From Pedobacter sp. (GTDB lineage: Bacteria; Bacteroidota; Bacteroidia; Sphingobacteriales; Sphingobacteriaceae), in contig JAQBOT010000209.1 of the NCBI GenBank assembly GCA_028287885.1, positions 1-10,539 of the forward strand: 10,539 nucleotides of DNA, in the 5' to 3' direction. Made by a program: the position numbers and the translations under genes. Below are positions 6,562 to 10,539 of the stretch, piece after piece (positions within the stretch are counted from its first letter, which is position 1; each line of letters begins with the position of its first letter). The notes under the pieces are model-generated. The model had not been told where the DNA came from. It made no database searches and saw only the letters and a program-made list of their open reading frames with translations.

Positions 6562-8225
6562 TCTTTACGTGTTTGATTCGTAAATACTATAAAAAAAGCA
6601 GCCCCTTGATCCGGCGAACTTTCTATCCAAATTTTCCCATCCATTGCTTCAATCTGCGCTTTGGTCATATATAATCCAAGCCCTTTGGCATTCGGGTGTT
6701 TATGAAAGACCTTTCCAATTTTAAACACATTGTCCTTGTGCTTTTCAAGGTCAAGGCCCATTCCGTTGTCTTTCACCATAAGCAAGATCGAGTCTCCGTT
6801 TCTCTTTGCTTTAACTTCTATTGTAAGTTGTCTATCTGGAGATCGATATTTTAACGCATTACTAATCAAATTGTGAAAGATGCTGCTTAGGTATTTCGGT
6901 GGGAAATTCACAACAGGAGCTTCATCCATATCAATGCTAACTTCCGCCTTAGATTTGGCAACTTCCATCTCCAAGCCATCAAGGGCCCTTTGAAGCGAAT
7001 CTTTCATTACGATATCTTCAGTTTCTATTTCAAGATTTTGTCTAACCTGTATAGATTCAACCAACTCATTAAAAGTTGTGTTTAGACTCTCAATTACGGG
7101 GTTGAGTTTCGATACCAAAAGCTTGATTTCATCAAGATCATTGGTTTCCTCAATAAACTCCACAAGCATGGACATATTTATTAGCGGTCCACGCAGATTG
7201 TGTGACACAATATTGCAGAAGTCCAGAAGTTGTGTGTTTTGAGCCGAAAGCTGTTTAACCAACACAGACTGCTTTTCTTCGAGCTGCTTACGCTCTGTGA
7301 TATCAATACCAAACCCAATCACCTGTGCCAGGCAACCCTGGTCGTCAAATACAGGAAAAAGCCTACGTAAATGCGTAATCATTTGTCCGGCCGGGTTGAC
7401 TATACTATCTTCCCACCTGATTTCCTTACCCTTCGCTTTGATTTCAAGAAACTGCTCCCTTCGCTTTTGTGCAATGGATTCGTCGCGTTGCCTGTACCTC
7501 GCATATTCAAAATCATCTTTCCCGATAATGTATTTCCTTAGCGCCTCATTTTGAATGGCAAAGGGGTTCACAAAAAGATATCTGTGATCTGCCCCAAATA
7601 CAGCTATATCCGTTGGGATCTTGTTTAGAATATTTTCATAAAATGACTTCTGCTTGTCCAGTTCTTTAGCAACTTGCTTCCGGTCCATCAAGTCGATTCT
7701 GGATTCATTTTCCAGGCGCTTCGATTTAAGTAATTCCTTCCTAAGCTTAAACAAACTCATGACCTGTTTACCTAGCATTCCTAAGGCCTCCAATTGGACT
7801 TCAGAGAGGGTTTTGGGCTTTGTATCAATAACGACCAGATAACCCATCAGCAAACCATCACCATTCGTCAAGGGGATAAATACCGAAAAACGAATATAGG
7901 GTGAGCCCGTAATCAATGGGTGATTCACAAAGCGTGGATCAAGGCGGGTATCGTTTACAACTATAGGTGTGTCGAGTTCCGTATCAAAATAACTGAAAAA
8001 CTCGATTGAACTATCCTCTATAATGGGGAACTTCTGTTTGGCTTTATACCAGAATCGGGTTTCGTCAAGCAAACCCATAACCCCCATAGGCGTTTCAGAA
8101 ATCTGGCAAGCAAGGGCAACTATATTATCAAATTCCTCTTCAGGGGCAGTGTCTAGGATTTCCAATTCACGAAGCGCCGCAATACGTTTAGCCTCGTCCT
8201 GTACAATTGGAATTCCTGTCATCAT
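6558..8225 (-). CDS. Soluble GAF-PAS sensor histidine kinase
   Basis: This 555-residue kinase has no membrane segments. The order is a GAF domain (about 10-160, opening RIAALRELEILDTAPEEEFD), a short coiled linker (about 161-195), a PAS domain (about 196-312, ending DITERK), the histidine helix region with VSHNLRGPL (phospho-acceptor H342), and an ATPase domain with N box HNLISNALKY (N456), KDNGMG from 485 and GLGLYM from 515. The SHNLRGPL box is typical of Bacteroidota kinases that pair with single receivers. In the GAF domain, the stretch that commonly reads SFCAHAI in relatives is EFFSYFD, so that cysteine and histidine are absent and ligand sensing may differ. Two ATGs are adjacent; the first (8225) was taken. 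It likely heads a unit continuing through the receiver, PLP enzyme and monooxygenase-DsbA genes. The signal it senses is unknown but should be intracellular. Confidence 0.93.
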   Translation of the reverse strand: MMTGIPIVQDEAKRIAALRELEILDTAPEEEFDNIVALACQISETPMGVMGLLDETRFWYKAKQKFPIIEDSSIEFFSYFDTELDTPIVVNDTRLDPRFVNHPLITGSPYIRFSVFIPLTNGDGLLMGYLVVIDTKPKTLSEVQLEALGMLGKQVMSLFKLRKELLKSKRLENESRIDLMDRKQVAKELDKQKSFYENILNKIPTDIAVFGADHRYLFVNPFAIQNEALRKYIIGKDDFEYARYRQRDESIAQKRREQFLEIKAKGKEIRWEDSIVNPAGQMITHLRRLFPVFDDQGCLAQVIGFGIDITERKQLEEKQSVLVKQLSAQNTQLLDFCNIVSHNLRGPLINMSMLVEFIEETNDLDEIKLLVSKLNPVIESLNTTFNELVESIQVRQNLEIETEDIVMKDSLQRALDGLEMEVAKSKAEVSIDMDEAPVVNFPPKYLSSIFHNLISNALKYRSPDRQLTIEVKAKRNGDSILLMVKDNGMGLDLEKHKDNVFKIGKVFHKHPNAKGLGLYMTKAQIEAMDGKIWIESSPDQGAAFFIVFTNQTRKE

Positions 8226-8283
8226 TAAACCGAATATTAAATTTGTTAGTTAAGAGCTGTATGGGAGATAATAAACTATTCAA

Positions 8284-8291
8284 CAAAATTA
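8284..8291 (-). promoter_or_regulatory. Possible Bacteroidota -7 element for the kinase-led operon
   Basis: On the minus strand this reads TAATTTTG, an exact TAnnTTTG match, 58 bases upstream of the kinase ATG in an AT-rich 155-base gap. A good -33 TTTG at the right distance is lacking; TTTA occurs near 8314-8317. The rest of the gap holds only a short palindrome, ATTCCGGAAT at 8304-8313, and no clear terminator for the PorP/SprF gene. Confidence 0.38.
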
Positions 8292-8380
8292 TCAAATAAT
8301 TTCATTCCGGAATAAAGATAATAAAAGTTCTCACTTAAGCACATATCTAAAATGCTTTTCAAAAAAATATTCTCATTAAA

Positions 8381-9301
8381 CTACAAATGTTTACCGAGGG
8401 TAAAACGAAGGTTTAACTCAAAGCTTCCGTTTGTATAACCTGTAAGCGCAGCCGTTTGAGTACTATACATGGCCGAGATCAGGTACTTACGCTTAAAATC
8501 CATGCCCAATCCAAAGGTTGCGCTGTTGGAGCTATGGTATAAACCCATAAGCAATATTTGACGATCGATAAAAGTCATTTCCGCGCCTGCGTCCCAGATA
8601 TTGGGTAAACCCTGGATGCCTCGATAAGCAACCTTCGGCTCTAGACCAACTGCATCCTGGCCTTCTGTTAGACGAACTCTATAGCTTGCTGCACTGAAAA
8701 ATGTAGGCTGGTTAACAATTCTAAAATCCTGCTTTTTAAAGAGACCATTTAAGTTCGGAAATGCCACCTGCAAATTTAGATGGTCACTTGTATAGGCAAG
8801 GCCTACATCGCCATCCAAATAAGACTTTCTCTCTTTGTACAAACCAATTGAGGGATCTGAGAGGTCTCCGATAATATCTCCAGTTTGCAAACTCTGGCTT
8901 GTTATACCTAAAGAAGCACCGAAGTGCAATTGCCTGCCCATTTCGTTTAATTTAAGGTGGTAAGCATAGGTACCCGCGACCTTCAATTCACGTTGAATTC
9001 CGGCACTTTCATTTTTTAAAGAGAAACCTACCCCAACCTTATCGAATCCATAGTCAGCAGTTATATTCTGAGTTAACGGCGCACCCGGAACTGTGTTCCA
9101 CAAGGTTCTATAAGCTCCATATAAATTCAAACCTTCTACAGCACCTGCAAATGCGGGGTTGCCTAGGTACTGGTTGTTAAAGTATTGTGCAGAGAGTGGA
9201 TCCAACTGTGCTTTCACCTGCACAGTGGAAACTCCAAAAATTAATAAGGTAAAAAGCAGCGCTCTCCTAATTTTCATGTTCGTAAAAGTTGATCTTTCCA
9301 T
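8381..9301 (-). CDS. PorP/SprF-family type IX secretion outer-membrane protein
   Basis: This outer-membrane beta-barrel protein belongs to the PorP/SprF family, whose members help secrete or anchor type IX substrates with type B sorting domains (SprF serves SprB in Flavobacterium). The family signature is clear after the signal peptide: QLDPLSAQYFNNQYLGNPAF, then alternating strand patterns with many Gly and aromatic residues, and a C-terminal strand ending LRFTLGKHL. The length, 306 residues, is typical. The signal peptide runs to about A31, with cleavage VKA|Q. The ATG at 9277 (residue 9, MKIRRALLF) gives a more standard signal peptide than the ATG at 9301 and may be the true start. Either way it is coupled to the upstream gene, whose stop is 2 bases before 9301. 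The neighbouring CHU_C protein is its obvious client. No OmpA-like gene follows, although one often does in such clusters. Confidence 0.93.
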   Translation of the reverse strand: MERSTFTNMKIRRALLFTLLIFGVSTVQVKAQLDPLSAQYFNNQYLGNPAFAGAVEGLNLYGAYRTLWNTVPGAPLTQNITADYGFDKVGVGFSLKNESAGIQRELKVAGTYAYHLKLNEMGRQLHFGASLGITSQSLQTGDIIGDLSDPSIGLYKERKSYLDGDVGLAYTSDHLNLQVAFPNLNGLFKKQDFRIVNQPTFFSAASYRVRLTEGQDAVGLEPKVAYRGIQGLPNIWDAGAEMTFIDRQILLMGLYHSSNSATFGLGMDFKRKYLISAMYSTQTAALTGYTNGSFELNLRFTLGKHL

Positions 9302-9303
9302 TA

Positions 9304-10422
9304 CTATTTATCCAGAATTACATTGAAAAAGCCTTTAAGCTTCAGTTTGCCTGGCCCAAAATCGATGATGTAATAGTAGCTACCCTCAGTTAGGGTCGAC
9401 CCGTTCACCTTCGCATCAAAAGAATTGTCGTACCCTTTCTTTAAGTATAAAATCCGGCTGGCGCGATCAAAGACCTTCAATTCGTTTTCCGGATACTCTC
9501 CCAGATCGTCAAAAACTAGAAAATCGTTCTTACCATCTCCATTTGGCGTGATGATGTTGTTTGCTTTTAACAAAGGCAATGGAACAACAGGCTTGATAAC
9601 CTCAAACATCGCCGACTTAAACGCCAAAAAGTAATCGCTGCTTAATTTCAGGGTGTTCAATGAAATTGGATACAAGCCGCGAAGTTCACCAGGCGACCTA
9701 GACAATTGCCCTTGGAAAGCATCGCCCGCAATCAATGCGGGAGTAAAGGAATACGTTAATACCGGATCAGCTGAGCCATAGACTTTAGACATCGGATTTG
9801 CTGTCACCTCTATTGTTTTACTAAAAATATCCAGGAAATCCATCTCACAATCCACGTCATAGCAATCTTTAATATCCAACGTACCAAGATTAATCAGGTA
9901 ACGCCCAACATGCTCACCGGCTTCTCTCGAAAGGGCACCTGTAAATACATCTCCTTCTACCAGTCCGGGTTTAACTATATAGCTTAGAACAGGATCCGCA
10001 TCCCCATAGACCTTACTAATTGGGTTACCGACCACTGTGATTTTCTTTCTCAAGGCCTTAAAGCTTCGAACAACCTTACGCGCATTGTAGCTTTCGTTAC
10101 CATCCTGGCTCGCAGAAACGGTAACCTGCCCGGTACCCATAATCCGCAAAATGTCTCCTTCAATAAGAGCAGGCCCACTTAGCACCTCGAAGGTAATAGG
10201 TAAACCTGAACTTGCAGAGGCCTTAAGGCTCAACTTAGTCCCATAAACTTGATTTGCGATGCTACCGAATGTAACAGTTTGATCCTTTTTTACTGGAGTG
10301 GTAACGTGGTTAAAGTTACCAGGGTGCCGAAACTCTGCATGAGCTATGTCGGTAGTAGCAAACACAGTAAAGCCGAGAGAACAGAACAGGAGAAATCCCT
10401 TCGAGGCGTAGAATTTGTTCAT
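9304..10422 (-). CDS. Secreted MBG-domain protein with gliding-motility (type B) T9SS sorting domain
   Basis: This 372-residue exported protein is probably displayed at or released from the cell surface. A Sec signal peptide covers residues 1-29 (cleavage AHA|E). An Ig-like or MBG-type unit follows at about 48-122 (QTVTFGSIANQVYGTKLSL). Two MBG-like repeats follow, each with the KVYG-ADPVL-Y pattern, at about 127-200 (SKVYGDADPVLSY) and 203-275 (SKVYGSADPVLTY). The C-terminal domain (about 286-372) begins NNIITPNGDGKNDF and contains LKVFDRAS and EGSYYYIIDF, the classic CHU_C gliding-motility sorting domain recognised by the type IX system. It is short for this class, many of which are giant adhesins. 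No enzyme domain is present, so binding or a structural role is inferred. The PorP/SprF gene follows 2 bases after its stop. A near-match to the -7 consensus (TAAGTTTA, 10444-10451) lies about 22 bases upstream of the ATG. Confidence 0.93.
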   Translation of the reverse strand: MNKFYASKGFLLFCSLGFTVFATTDIAHAEFRHPGNFNHVTTPVKKDQTVTFGSIANQVYGTKLSLKASASSGLPITFEVLSGPALIEGDILRIMGTGQVTVSASQDGNESYNARKVVRSFKALRKKITVVGNPISKVYGDADPVLSYIVKPGLVEGDVFTGALSREAGEHVGRYLINLGTLDIKDCYDVDCEMDFLDIFSKTIEVTANPMSKVYGSADPVLTYSFTPALIAGDAFQGQLSRSPGELRGLYPISLNTLKLSSDYFLAFKSAMFEVIKPVVPLPLLKANNIITPNGDGKNDFLVFDDLGEYPENELKVFDRASRILYLKKGYDNSFDAKVNGSTLTEGSYYYIIDFGPGKLKLKGFFNVILDK

Positions 10423-10539
10423 TTAGATTGAGAATTGGTTAATTAAACTTAAAACATCAATAGCGTAGCCGCCCCCGGTAAGGGGCTGTTTTAAATCAGA
10501 GGTGAACGATTCGGGATGTAATCGTATTTCAAACTTAAA
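10423..10539 (-). CDS. Possible C-terminal end of an upstream gene, cut by window edge
   Basis: From the window edge the minus strand stays open for 38 codons, ending in SLINQFSI and a TAA that directly abuts the ATG of the MBG-domain protein (TAAATG). Such tight packing fits an operon. The codons look plausible, but the piece is too short to recognise and an opening of this length could occur by chance. The competing frame gives 15 codons (ending NRSPLI) and a TAA near 10493-10495, which would leave an intergenic leader of about 70 bases containing a small GC-rich hairpin. Confidence 0.33.
   Translation of the reverse strand, partial: FKFEIRLHPESFTSDLKQPLTGGGYAIDVLSLINQFSI

Noticed and set aside
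8304..8313. ATTCCGGAAT palindrome as an operator or terminator
   Set aside because: A single 10-bp palindrome with no second copy, no loop and no T-tract is not enough to support either role.
10249..10431. Plus-strand open frame of 60 codons opposite the MBG-domain gene start
   Set aside because: It overlaps a clear signal peptide and start on the other strand and has no recognisable features.
10471..10486. GCCCC/GGGGC hairpin as a terminator or riboswitch
   Set aside because: The stem is only 5 bp, it has no T-tract on the minus strand, there is no plus-strand gene for it to end, and it may lie inside the tail of an upstream coding region.
10530..10537. TAAGTTTG match to the Bacteroidota -7 consensus at the window edge
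   Set aside because: The -33 region lies outside the window and the site may be coding; a lone 8-base AT-rich match is weak.

Overview
This window reads as chromosomal DNA from a Bacteroidota bacterium, most likely of the Sphingobacteriia (Pedobacter or Mucilaginibacter-like). The main reasons are a PorP/SprF-type protein paired with a secreted protein carrying a gliding-motility C-terminal (type IX secretion, type B) sorting domain, AT-rich leaders without Shine-Dalgarno sequences, and TAnnTTTG-like promoter elements. All genes lie on the minus strand, so transcription runs from high to low coordinates. Packing is dense, with no gene-free stretch over about 160 bases. No RNA genes, insertion sequences or CRISPR arrays were seen.

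In transcription order: (1) 10539-8381 is a cell-surface unit. It holds a possible tail of an upstream gene, a secreted protein with MBG-type beta domains and a CHU_C sorting domain, and a PorP/SprF-family outer-membrane protein two bases behind it. (2) 8225-3035 is a likely four-gene operon. A soluble GAF-PAS histidine kinase overlaps a stand-alone CheY-like receiver by 4 bases. Thirty bases on comes a PLP-dependent fold-type I aminotransferase or C-S lyase, which overlaps by 4 bases a 649-residue flavin monooxygenase fused to a DsbA/YjbH(SpxH)-like thioredoxin-fold domain. A perfect 12-bp hairpin follows. (3) 2927-1785 encodes a lipoprotein esterase of the hormone-sensitive-lipase family, ended by an intrinsic terminator. 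(4) 1693-1 is a membrane histidine kinase that begins with a probable TTG codon and is cut by the window edge.

The most unusual content is the aminotransferase / monooxygenase-DsbA pair. One polypeptide joins an FAD/NAD(P)H aromatic-hydroxylase module to a CxxC thioredoxin-fold module, has a second CxxC at its extreme C-terminus, and is translationally coupled to a PLP enzyme. A two-component pair sits immediately upstream on the same strand. This looks like a small regulated pathway, possibly involving an aromatic amino acid, a thiol or redox stress. The substrate cannot be read from the sequence, and novelty cannot be judged without database searches.
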